A stretch of DNA of 64,000 nt, taken from NCBI GenBank assembly GCA_013398295.1, contig VZSF01000638.1, positions 189,609-253,608 on the forward strand, in the 5' to 3' direction. Within the stretch, counting starts at the first letter, position 1. Every line of letters starts with the position of its first letter. This DNA comes from Chionis minor (taxonomy: Eukaryota; Chordata; Aves; Charadriiformes; Chionididae). Below, piece after piece: positions 23,381-36,000 of the stretch. A program made the position numbers and the translations under genes. The notes under the pieces were generated by a model, which did not search any database, had not been told where the DNA came from, and saw only the letters and a program-made list of their open reading frames with translations.

Positions 23381-25876
23381 TCAGACATGAGACAATTCAG
23401 TTATCTTTTTTTTTTTGCTATCCCCTGCTTTACATGCTATGAAGCATAAACTCTTGTTCATCCTAAACCATTCTTGAATCACATTAAGGAAACATTGTCA
23501 AAGTGATGTTCCAAGAATTCTTTTCTTATGGTATTACTAGTAAAAAGTGTGAAACCTTGCCAGTTTCTATTTTACTTCGCCCTGCTTGAGCTATTTCTTT
23601 TTTGAACTTTTCTCAGCCCAAATAATGAAAAGGAGAACATTTCATTTTTGCTTTGTCCCTGGTTAAGTTTTACTTACTACATTTTGCACAATGTGAGGCC
23701 AAACGAGTTGCAAAGGCATTGAACCTTTGTGTGGAAGTTGCACGTATGCTTCCCTTGGAGCTTGCCTTCAAGTAGCAACAGTCAGAAGAATAGGTTTGGG
23801 ACCATCCAAAAACCCACCCAGGGATTCTGTTGCGTATCCCATTAAAAAATAAGGATGCCATCTGCTCTGCTGCACCACAGAGTCACCAGAACAAGGAACT
23901 GGGTGAGCGCAGAAAGGGATTAACCCCATCCTCCCATGCAGCACCCTGCCTCTAGACCAGCTCACCTGCAGGGGGATGCTGAGCACCTGGCCTCCAAAAT
24001 CCAAAAGTTCCCTGGACTTTTTTATTGTAGAAGCAGAGGAATTAATAGATGTTTTTTGTGGGGAAAAAGTATTGTCATGCACCCTGGGACAACTTGTAAA
24101 GTTACAGAAACCCCTGCCAACATCATCTGAGGTTTGTTTGCATAACATGCAAAAAAGAAACAAACACTGGCTATCTTAGAATGCTGGGGAAAATCCAGAG
24201 TTATATAAATAGGGGAGGACAGGAAAGAAAATTGTTCTGGAAGAAACTGTTTTCCAGCTTCTTAAGGAGATATTTAAAAATTTAAGGCAGGCCTAAGCAC
24301 GAGGAAATTAGTTTTTAAACACTACAACATTTCTGAACCCGTGTCTGGCATTTGGGGTCTGGGACTGTGTTTCCAGGCTTGCTAAGGAAAAGGCAAAGAA
24401 AAAGCTAACAATAAATCTTGCCAGCTGCCTGTCCGAGCATCAGCCACACAGGGCACAGCAGCACAAACTCCATGTAGTGCGTCAGGAGGAGTGCAGACAG
24501 CAGCTGTTTCCTCTAGGTGAAACGGTGTCTCAGAAGGCATCTATTCAAGTACAGGGCTCCGAAAGAATCACTTTCAGATTCAGAATCACAGAGGAAGCCA
24601 ACTTCCTCTCCAATATGCACCTAGGTACATAATGATGGAAGCACATGTGTGCATAAGGGGTTAGGACTTTTGTTAGTTTTAAAAATACTAATGCCATTTG
24701 GACTGAAGTCTTCATCAAAGTCTGTGGAGGAACAGAAGATCCTATTTACATGGGAAGCTCTTGATATGGTTATGGTCAATGGAGCCTTGTTAGTTAACCG
24801 ATTCTTTAAATGTTACATTTTTCCTATGTATTTCAAATTCTTTTACTATATTTCTATCTACTTGTAGGTATACAAACATTTTATTTACAAAGCAATATTT
24901 GTCTAAAAATAGAGCACATGATTTCTCATTGCCTTTTCAGAGTGATGTCTAAACACCTTCTCCCTCAAATGCATCCAACTGCCTTCATTTTTACTACTAC
25001 TCATGTTCAACTGAGTGTCCTGGAGGACAAGACCACAGGAAATGCCGCAGCCCTAAGCTTTAGCCAGCTGAACGTATTGAAAGAACCCCCAAAAGGCACC
25101 TTGAACGTGCCTCTTCAGAGCAGCCTAAAACTCGAGGTCAGCAGGAGCTTGCTGCTGCCGTGTTCCCAGCAGAGGAGAGCTCTGGTCCCCCACATAAACC
25201 AAAGATGAAGAAACACGGCGCATTTGCTAATTGCGCTGTGACGGACAACACAGCTACTGGTTCCCTTTTCGGAAATGGTTTACCCATGAAAACAGCAACT
25301 ACAGATAATAAAGACAGCTACCACAGCAAATGTCAGTCATTGGGTCCTAAGTCTGCCTATGCAGCCACTTGCATAGCAGGGGAGGTAATTCACTGCCTGC
25401 CTGTAATATTAGCTTAGTATTTTGTTGATATAATAACTAGTAGTTCTGTGAGGTATATCACATGCAGATCTACCGTCCCAAAATTTAACACACAAACCCA
25501 AGACCTCAGATCCCCCTTGCATGTCAGAAAAACAAAAACAACTAATGCGTCAAATAGGAGAGCGCGCTATGTTACATCAAATGGGATTGATGCTCCACGC
25601 ATACAGTGAACAGTACAAAAATCCATTAATAACCCCAAATTGTCACATATGACAGGCATGGCTCAAAAATAAAAAGCAGCAGCACCAATCATTTGCTGTA
25701 AAGAAACTGCTTGGCATTAACACCCTACATCTCTGAACACTGATCCAACTGGAGGATTGAAGCACTGAGTTAGGAGTATTTTAGACACGATCCCTTCTGG
25801 TCATATCCCTTCTGGAAACTGGTTCTTTTTTGTGTTTCATTTTGTTTTTTAAAAAGATGATCTTACTATTTTTCTT

Positions 25877-25946
25877 GGAAAAAAGCAAAAGCCAAAAGAA
25901 CCAAGCTGAATTTCCTATTCTTCTAGGAAAAAAGCAAAAGCCAAAA
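25877..25946. repeat. 21-bp direct repeat pair in LIFR 3' UTR
   Basis: The 21-base unit GGAAAAAAGCAAAAGCCAAA+A occurs at 25877-25897 and 25926-25946, each preceded by TTCTTGG or TTCTAGG context. The spacing of 49 bp suggests a local tandem duplication with later divergence between the copies. Confidence 0.85.
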
Positions 25947-28900
25947 TAGATGTTCAATAAAGGAATATATCTTTCAGAGAATGATACTTAGGAAATGCAA
26001 TTCCCCAAGACATTTTTCAGAAACAATCTGACAGAAGAGGCTCACCAGGAAGCCGAAAGGCACTAGTACAAGGAGTCTGATCCCCTCTGAAGCCCAAAGT
26101 TTTAGCCTTAACAACTGTTATCAATGCATTTAGAGGCTAACAGCACCATGCTCTGAATTTGGTATGAACACATTCCTAAAGATGCTTCACTGGTTTAACA
26201 TGACACTTGGGCTTAGAAAGCAAGTCTGTTCCCTGACAATCCTTGTCACTCATTCTTACTCCTCCATGCACCTAGGGGTGTCTTCACATGATCACTAAAC
26301 TAGTACACATCCTCTCACTAACCATCTTGTATTTGGATTTGCTGCTGAATACTTAAGATAGGCATTTGAAAGGCGTCCTCACTGGCAGCACTGAACAGGC
26401 TCAAAGGAAACCATAGAGGTGAAGCAGCTGAGCTTTCAAGTGCTGGAATGAAAACTGCTTACTGGTTCATAACCATTAAGCAACAGTAAATGATGCTACA
26501 TATACTGCATAAGCCTGTGTCTCTCCCCATTCGTCCCAATTTTCTGCTGCTGATACTAGATGATGTGTATGGTAACCCATTGCTGTTAACAGGACTCTTC
26601 AGCCCTGCAACCTGGAAGTCAGAACACCAGTTGAACAAAATGTATAGCCAAAGTTTAAACAAAAAGTGATGGATAATTAGATGAGAGTGCTTTGATAACA
26701 GAGACACACTCTGTATTTGTGGACCTTTCACCTACCTATTCACTAAGAAAAGGACCAATTTAAAATGCTGTTGCCTTTACTGAATAGGAAGAGCAGGACA
26801 AAGGAAAACCTGAGTATGGGATGCTTGTGTTTAAGTGATCCACTGTGGGAGCACTGTGAAGGGTGCCAGGCTGTTCCCTGCAAGCTCTGTGTGCTCTCTG
26901 CAGCTGTCCTAGCTCTCTATTTGCCCAATTAAAAAATTGCTAGTACTCTCAAACTTCAGTTTGGTTTTGTTTCTTGTAATACACAGCCATATGAAAGCCC
27001 AGCTATTCTTTATCCTCAGCTGTTCCACTTCAGGGTTTGTTTTTTTGTTTGTATCACCCTACAATACTGATTGCTCCTCTGCACTGAGAAACTACTCCAT
27101 AAAAAAACCAAACCACTATCCACACACCCTGTTTGTGACATCTTCTGCTTTCAATTAAAAGCTTATGGCAGCACAATCTAAAATTCATCTGAGGAGATAA
27201 ACACGTTAAGCCAAATCTGCACTAGTGAAATCTCTAAAAGACATCTTGTGAGAAAGGCTTCTTACCATTAGGATTCAGCCACCTCCCAGCTATCAAGCAA
27301 AAAGGGCAGAACTGCTTCCTTTTATGTATTAGTTTAGTGTTCTGAATAATAGGCAGTAATAGATTGGGCATGAAACATGGCTGGTGACAGATGGACATCA
27401 GTTCTTTGCACTGCCTGTCTGTCTTTTCATTCGCAGCTCTGCTAATCCCAAGATTCAACCCCAAAAGTCGAATCCTATCTGCACTTTCTGTTCTTTCATA
27501 CACACCTTGCACTCTGTCAGGTCTGCAGGCAGATGCATTTTTACAGTCACCACAGTTCTCTGTTCCAGGAGGCATGCACAGGCAGTTAGTACTGATGACC
27601 ATCTGGATGCTATTTAGTGTTTTGCCTTTTTGTCAGTTTCTAAATCTGTCTATATTTTTACTCTGTAGAGATGGCAGAGGCACACCAACATCTGACACTG
27701 CACCTTCCATTGCTGCGAACAGATTTAACCTAATGGTTGGTTTTGTTCTGATGGCCAGATCACGTGGTTTGGAGACCAAATGCCTGCCACGCTAGCCATC
27801 CCCCTGGTCTGCTCTCACACCTTTACAACTAGCAGCTTACCCAATTCAGCCTCCTTATCTGTTTTGGGATGTTGTTTAGAAAAGCACTCCTCCAACTTAT
27901 TTATTCAAAAAATCCACAAAGTAGCTCAGGAAACTGAAATCTAAAAGCAATATTCAGTTAGGACTTACGGAGACCCTTTTTGATCAAGCTCTTTAACATC
28001 TGACCTCTCACCACTGTGTTTTACATTAAGGAACAGGAAAGTTAGAAAGCACTTTCTCCTGTAAGCAGGTGAAATTAATGTGTGCCACAGTGTGAAGTTT
28101 ACACAGTGAAGTGTTACAATCAGAGCTGCCTGGAGATGCGTATACAAAAACAAGGATTTTCAAAGATGATTGTTGTGAACACTCTACTAAGCACACAAAC
28201 ATACATCATTTAAGCTTTCGTTGCATCACATGTCAGGTAAAGGAGAGGTAGAATTTGCGGCACTAAAACCTCCTTGGGTTTCTCCCTGCAGCTAGCGAAA
28301 TCCCACCTTGTACTCCCAGGGAGGGACTTGCACGGAAGGTCCTGTTGGGTAGACACTGGAGAACAGCCAGGCAGCAGGTGGCAAAGCTAATACAATAAAG
28401 ACCATCCAAAAAGCAATTCGTTCTCAAGGACACAGTACTACTGCCTCTAATTTTGTGTGCCAAACTGCTTAGACAGCTAGTGCTATTAGGTAGAAACTTC
28501 CCCATGGCTTACATTACTGTATAGTGCAAAGACTGCTGAACACTGGGAGCAAATGGAGTACTGTACCACTTTGAAGCAGGAAATCTGGAGCTGAAGCTAT
28601 GAAATACAAAATGCATTAGTGCAGTATTTTAGGAAAGATTAACTCCTTAACAAAAGACTAGAAAAAATATAGACCATTCTAAGTTGTTTTTTTTTTTTTT
28701 TAAAAAAAAGCTTTAAAGTTTATGCAGTTCTTGTTGAGGTTTAAATCAGTGTTACACTTTTTTCCCCAAGTTTGTACCCCTGAGTCAAACATTGAATAAA
28801 CATTGTACAGTAGGTACAGAAACTAGTGTCTAGTTAAAAAGCAACAGATTTGAATGGCCATTGCTTGAGAAGTGTTAAACAATGACAATACCTTTCTGAA

Positions 28901-29446
28901 CGGGGGAAGAAAAAAAAAAAAGCACTCTCATTTGTTCTTAGTTTATAACTAGATAAAAGATCTCAAGAGTTTCCAACCACATCGTTTCCATGTGTTAGCT
29001 TGAGGTTTGTGATAAATGAAACCTTCAATAAGGAAACGTGTTGGGGCTGCATCATTTGAGTATGCACAGTTGAGAACAACTACAACAAAGCAAAGCAATC
29101 TTTCCAAGTTATAAGTTGCATGAGACCATATTAATCTTGGAGCACTATGTGAAGGTAGGCAGAGTTCTTTGACTATGAGTATCAGGAGCTCTAAACTGAA
29201 TACCCTTTATATCCAATATATTTTACTAGAGTAATACCTAAATTGCTATAACTTTGGCCTCTTGGCCTCTATTAAAATGGAACATTAACACTTTTGCTAA
29301 CTTAAACATGGTAACATTCAGCTCACTAGAACCTCTGCTGACTGTCTCCAAGAATAATTCATGCCTTTTGCACTTTTCCTTTTTTTACAACATCAGGAAT
29401 AAGAGCTTATTTAGAAGGCAGGTTCAGGTGCAACAAGGACCCACTG

Positions 29447-30085
29447 TTAATCATTTGGTTTGTTCTGAAAAAAGTGTGTAAAGGACCACCCTATGTTACT
29501 GGGCTTGGGCGAGTCTTCATCATCTTTTGGGGGAAGCAGAAACTGTCGGGAATTAATGGAGCATGGGCTCCCAAAAGATGCATTTTCGTTGTTGCTTTCA
29601 ACTGATCCAGGAGAGTCTGGAGTGTCCATGTTCCAGGCATTTGTGTTTGCTTGAGGTCTGTAACCTGCAGTTTTACACAATTCTTCCTCTGCAGGTGAGC
29701 GATCCTCTATTTTCAGAGCACTGATAGGCAGCTGCATTTGCGGCTTATAGCCTGCTGTAGTCACTAGGTCTACTTCTGGCTCCTCCTCTGGCTTAATTTG
29801 AGGCTGATACATTGACTGGATGTCAATGTAAACCACCTGAGATGACCCCACAGGTTCATCCATAGGGGGATTTGAGATCTCCTCTTCAATGATAGGGGGG
29901 CAGTACGACACAACCACATGGTTCTCCGTTTCTGAGTCAGAGCCATCTTCAGGCACAGTGGTGTCTGCGGCTGGGGACATCATCTCTGTGTCTTCAATTT
30001 TGGGAGCTGCAGACCGTGTTTCCACCACTTCAACACTATTGGGAGTGCATGGGTTCATTTCCAGTGTCTTAAGTGTCTTATTCCC
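29447..30085 (-). CDS. LIFR: LIFR last exon: cytoplasmic tail and stop
   Basis: A 639-nt coding segment, residues 881-1092, from [16 protein letters not shown] to FFQNKPND and TAA at 29447-29449. It carries [23 protein letters not shown] and AGYRPQAN, so all three YxxQ motifs for STAT3 and the SHP2-type YIDI are kept. The stretch [14 protein letters not shown] is also conserved. The acceptor on the minus strand is TTCTCTCACTTCAG. Confidence 0.97.
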   Translation of the reverse strand, partial: GNKTLKTLEMNPCTPNSVEVVETRSAAPKIEDTEMMSPAADTTVPEDGSDSETENHVVVSYCPPIIEEEISNPPMDEPVGSSQVVYIDIQSMYQPQIKPEEEPEVDLVTTAGYKPQMQLPISALKIEDRSPAEEELCKTAGYRPQANTNAWNMDTPDSPGSVESNNENASFGSPCSINSRQFLLPPKDDEDSPKPSNIGWSFTHFFQNKPND

Positions 30086-33000
30086 CTGAAGTGAGAGAAA
30101 GGAAAAGGGGGAGAGACTAAGCCAAAAGACCCAGAAATCCTGAAAGCATCAACTTGCACAAATTAAACCAGTGTGTTGGCTTATGGCCTGCATGAATCCC
30201 ACTGCCATTAGTACAATACAGAAAAAAAAGTGGTTTAGTTCTTATTTTCTGGCCCATAACATATTCTTGTTACTGTTAAAAATATTTTAGGCAACTTAAG
30301 TTGGCTAAAATACTAGAGACTCCAGGTCTTGCAGTAAGCGTTTGAGAACGCTTTCACCAAATCTCAACAACTTCCAGAAGGTTGTTTAAACGTTACACCC
30401 AGTTCCAGCTACATCTACCAGATGGCATGTACACTTCTCCATGCCTTCTACTTCTCCTAAAGCTCTGACAAAGATGGGTACATTACTCCCGCATCATTTT
30501 CATGTAATGACACTTCTCATTAGTGTGTAAGGAGAGAAAGGCAGCAGTTCTTCTCTAGTTCAAACATTGCAAGTAACTACATTGAGGACAAGAAAGGTCT
30601 AGATAGCACTTGACAAAAGTTACTCAGTAGCTCGTCCTGTTCTTCCCTGCCACAGAGTGTCTTCTACAACCGCAACAGAAGACTCAAAGCCTAAAAAAGA
30701 ATTCTTTACTCACAATATCTTTCAGAAGTTTTAAGTACTAGATTTAAAATGAGGTTTACCTCACAGATGTTCTTCTGAAACTGCAGTGCCTTACTGTTCT
30801 CAGGATTCGGGATCTCCGGATAAAATGTTTCTTTAATCCTTTGAAGAGGAAAAAACAAACTTTTAAAAGTTACCAAGCCCTGAAACAGATTGTGAATACA
30901 CAAAAGGAATCAGGACATTTCCCTTTAATTCAGAATACTGAAGACATCTGGCACAAAGATTTACCGTGTTACACTTTCACTGAGTATTTAATGGAAAAAA
31001 CAGCACAGCTTTTTTTTTTTTTTTCCAAACTGGGGAACTTGATATGCCGCATTTATGAAAGGTTGAAGATGGGATGTCTACCTGAGTGTTTGTGGATGGC
31101 TCACAAATTATAGTATGTCACCAGCCTATTACCATTTGTGAACTATTTATAAACAGTGCTCATTGGGAGACAGGTTCCTGCAAAACCCTTTTGCGTTCCT
31201 CACTCTGACCTTTCTCCAGCTCAATTTCTCCCTCGCCTTCTACAATGTGTTTTTGCCACCCACCTTTAAAGAAAGCCTACTGATGTCTTTGGGTACTTGG
31301 AGAGAACAGAGTAACTAAAATCGCGGAAAACTCTAGCACTGGAGTAAACAAGCACATCCAGGAAAAGATCAGAACTGAATGCATTTACCATTCCCTCTTC
31401 CGGTAGCAGAAGATGCTTGCCACCACTCCAAGCAGCACAACCACTGCCACGGGGATGAGAATCGCAATGATTAATCCTACAGCTGGGGGACGAAAAAAGA
31501 AAGGACAGTAAAGATATATAAAGTTACCGGCAGCAAGTTTTATGCCTTTTCTAAGATTTCCACAGGTTAAAGACCACTTCATTAAGTTCGTCTAGCATAT
31601 ACCATACACTTCCCCTTTGCTGGAAGGGCAAAAGTCCATCCATAAGGAGAGCTGATTCAGTGATAACTACAAGAACCAGCAGATACTTCTCCCCGATTGC
31701 TTAATTGTGAAGGGCTTCATGTGCAACACAAGACTGTTTGCCACTGTAATTCTGTTCCCAGTAAGGACTGGAATTGCACTTTCAGGTTACTTGAGCTGGC
31801 CAAATCTCTGGTAATGGCTCTTACAGGCCAACAACTCATTGCACAAACTGCACGGCCTTTTATATAGTTTACAAAGCTTCTAATCCCCAGGGTTTAGCTC
31901 CGATACATTCCCGCTGCCTTCCTCTACTGATGTTAAGTGCCTCAAGTTTGATCTTTCATGTATTTTAGTTGCACCCCAGTGTTCAGTCTTTCATATAAAA
32001 TACTTTCTTTTTTTTTTTTTTCTTTTTTCTCATTCCCCAAAGTCAATCTTTTTTTCCCTAACTGTCTTTCTGGGTTTGTTTCTGTCAGGGGATCGGTAAA
32101 ACTGAATTCAAAGCACAGAGGCATCTGTTTATAATTCTAAAACTGGTAAATATCTCCAGTATGTTTTTCTTCCCACCATGTATTAGCAGATACTCATCAT
32201 GGGAAACCTGACAAAAACAACTAGCTGCTTGAGAAGACTAAGTTCAGACTCCACCAAATTTAGTAGTAGTTTAGAAGTTATTTTTCTTGCATACATTACC
32301 GCGAACTGCAAAGGTATCTGTAATAGGAAAGGAGCTTTTCCTCACCCTGAATGGTACCAATTTTGTTATTTGAAAATAACCAAATAAATAAATTAAAAAT
32401 TAGACTGTAGGCCCAAACTACCTAAGGGGACCTGGGAAAAAAAAAGAATAAACAAGCTCAGCTTTACAGACATTGCAGAGCCCCTGTGCTGAAGACTATT
32501 AATGAACAGGGATATTCAACTTACAGTCCTCCTTTGTCACCACATAGAGGCTGTTCGGAGGGCTCAACCCACCAGCAGTGTAGGCTTGCAGGTCCAGTTG
32601 GTAACTTGTTTTGCCTTGAAGATCAAGTATTTTCAAAGATTTCTTTGTTAAGTCAGTGATATTCTTGACTTTAAGTTCTGGATTCCCTGTTTGTTTGGAA
32701 GCAGTAAGAAAAGCATAACTTTGTAAGAAAGGATTCACACAAAAAAGCCTCAGCTTATAGTAAGACTTTCTGGTAGTCAGCATAGGAAACCTGAAGAACA
32801 ACCTGTGTAAAGGAAAACCGAAATAAAGAATCCGAGCAATGCCATGTGCTTACACAGCACCAACCAGCACAGGAGTGTGTTGCTGCTGCAGACTGCCTGC
32901 AGTTTCTTACACTCCTGCTTGTCCTCCTATGTCAATGTGAGTCAGGCTTCAGTCCTCCACAGAGATGTCCTTACAAGATGGGTACTGGAAGAATATACCC

Positions 33001-36000
33001 AATTAAATATAGCCATGTCAACTTTCCCATGTCTCATCTACGCAGGGCAACTGTACGCGGGGCCGTGTGTCACATTGCCACTTAGTCACTGCATAGCTTT
33101 ATGGCCTCAGTGGGCCAGGGCTTTCTCTGATTTTCGCCTTGTATTAAAAACCAGCTGTGCTAGCCACACAAGGAGCTGATTATTTCCAATACCTTTGTCA
33201 CATATCAGGGGCCAATTATGCCAGTGAGTAATGCAACCAAAATATGATTAAAGCATTTTTTTTTAAAGTGAAATTAAATTATTTAAAAAAAAAACAACAA
33301 CAAAACTTGAGCAAGGAAGTTGCAATCTATAGATTTCATTTACCTGATTCAGAAAGTCTAGGCTTTAAAGCATCTTTTTCACCTTTTGCAAAGGAAAGCC
33401 GATATCCCTCTAAAAACCCCTGACAGTCTTCAATGGGAATGTCTTCCCATTTTACCAATATAGAATCCGAAGAAGTTTCTTCTACTGTAAAATTTGGTGC
33501 ACGTTTTGGAGCTGTAAGGAGAATTACAAAGGGAAAAGCTAGTAAGAAACCGCATTTTCATTACGTGCTGAATCCATGTGTTTCATCCGTTTTATTTCAG
33601 GGCTAGCATTTTCAACTTTTTCCTGAATACTTTTTCCTCTCTGTCAAGAATACGCAAAAAGGCTTAGTCGGTGATAGCACAAAAATACAATGTCAGTCTT
33701 GATATTAATTACTGCAGTTATTATCTACTAACAGAGGCTGAAAGAAAATCTCTCCTTGGGCAGCCTTCTTACAGACCCATACATGTAAATATCCTTCTTC
33801 CCGCAACAAACCCCAAAAGATTGCACAAACATTGAGAGCATACAAATTACTTAGCTTTTAAAGGCTTTAACTCTGTGACTTCGTAGCTTGTCTTCAAATT
33901 AAACAAACTCCACGTTCCTATCATTCAGCTTAGAAAAACTACTCTTAAAAGGCATCACCAGTCCCTATTCCAATACCTGTACTCCACTGAGAGTGTTACA
34001 GCAGATACTGTGTAAGGTCACATGCACCAGGACTTAGTCTGACATTTGGCATTGATCTACCAGTGCCAAACTCGTTTAAGAATGCATCTATTTTTGCCTC
34101 GATGGTTATCTGTCCAAAGGCAAATCTTGAAGTTTTAGAATGAATCTATGCTCTTGTGCAAAGTGAATACACTTCTCATTTCCTAGGAAGTTTATTCTGC
34201 TTATTCAATGCATTTTTAGTCCCCCAAAGTCTTAATGCTTCACCTTGAAAGCTTCCAATCTGTTGACAACACATGTGGGAAAACCTTCTGGGAAACTGTT
34301 CAGGGTTTTTACAGAGATACAAATGCCTGAAAGCTGAATTTCTGGTTAAATTGCCTTAATCTCACTTTCAACCACAGCAATGAAATAAACAACGGCATTT
34401 CCAAGGGCTCAGATTATGTCAGCAGCTCAGTTTTCCAAGGAAACTATTTTAGCAGAAAACACATTAAACTTCAAAGTGAAATGGGTGTTGTAGTTACAAT
34501 ACAATACAATCCTGTTGTGATGTTAAAGGCGAAAGCCAAGTTCAGGTACCTGGGAACAGAAAGCTTGCAGACACTAATGCATCTCCAGGCAACCAAACTT
34601 CAGTCCTGGACCAAACTGCAGTTACCCAGACGGGGTTGGTACGGGAGGGAACACAAGTGCAGTTCTCAAAGTGGCCTGTACTCTAGCATCTACGTCTGGT
34701 CTAAGAAGTACTTTTAAGCAGAAATGCTGTGGACATTTTTAATATTTGCTAAGCTGTATGAAATTGTTCAGAAGTTTACTTTGACTTGACAAATCAAAAA
34801 GTTGCCTCCTTTCCTGAAAAAGTGACTGCAGCCCCATGATTCAAATAGTGCCTGTGCCTCCAATTTTGAAGAGCACTGTCTTCAGAGCAAACTTGTGTGA
34901 CAGCCTGTACCAACACACAAGCTGGAGAACACAGGGTTATTGCATACTGGGAACTTGAAGCGGCTGGAGAAATGTATTACAATTATATACAGAGAACAAG
35001 CAGAAGTCAGTAGTACTGTATAGGGATTCTGGTCTCAATCTTCTTCTGCCAACACTGAGATACAAATAGACACAGTCTAAATTCCCTTTGTAAAGATCCT
35101 GAACGATAAAGTGCACTTACGCAGCTCTTTCATATACCCAGTTATGTTTTTCAATAACTGATATCCACTGGATTTGCAGCCATATAGCGAAAAGTTGTAT
35201 CTCACACCAGGTCTAAACAGACCTGCAAGAGAAAATTGCCATAAGAATATTTCACTTACAAAGAGTGATGCTTTTACCTTTCACACAATGCAGACTTATA
35301 TAAATGCATACTAAAAAATTACAAAGTCTTAAACCGCAGTGTTAGGTATAAATACTATCCTCGCTGGTAATTCCTATAAAAGCTATGCCATCAGATGCAG
35401 GTCAGAAGTAGCAAGCACATCCAGCTTCTGGAGAAATTTTGGTTCTAAACAAATAGGTCACAAAACAAGCTACTCAAATTGCCTAAATTACTCTTTCCAT
35501 GGGGAAACACAAACTGAAGTTACCAGAAACAATCCCCTTCCTTTCCTCCCACGGCAGCCATGTAGATCCTGCCTCCTCCTCAGAAACACAAACACATTTT
35601 GAAATACTCAGGCTTATTACAGCAACAGTACAAAAAAAAATCCGGAGAACTCTCAAAAGTGATAGTGAAACACTTCAGTGATGAACTCAGGCCTGAACTA
35701 ACACTACAAAACATAGATAAGTCATCAAATTTCCACTTCACATGTCTTTGGTGGAAGCATAGGTGTTTGATGCTAGGACGCGTAAATAATTTACCACTTC
35801 CTGGCATTTTCTCAAGTCAGGGGTGTGCACTACTTTCAAGATTTTTTCTAAACAAGATGCCACTGTGAAAATCTACAGAAGTCAAGTGGGTTTTGCAAGA
35901 GTTCAGGTCCAGCCTGAGAGATTCTCCTGGCAGGACTAAGTGCAGTGGTGGATTTGCCAGCTTGAGCCCAGCCCTAGCAGCCTGGTAACTCCCACAACAT

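Larger units (their letters stand above)
22565..29446 (-). other. LIFR: LIFR 3' untranslated region (inferred, about 6.9 kb)
   Basis: Downstream of the LIFR stop, on the minus strand, the DNA is AT-rich, has no long open frame and runs to a canonical AATAAA on the minus strand at 22585-22590 with U-rich sequence beyond it. From memory the human LIFR transcript is about 10 kb with a 3' UTR of 6-7 kb, which fits this distance well. Several nearer minus-strand signals exist (for example TTTATT on the plus strand near 23042, 23050 and 24020), so shorter 3' ends are possible. It contains a 12-bp tandem repeat and hairpin near 23337-23380 and a 21-bp repeat pair near 25877-25946. Confidence 0.55.
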
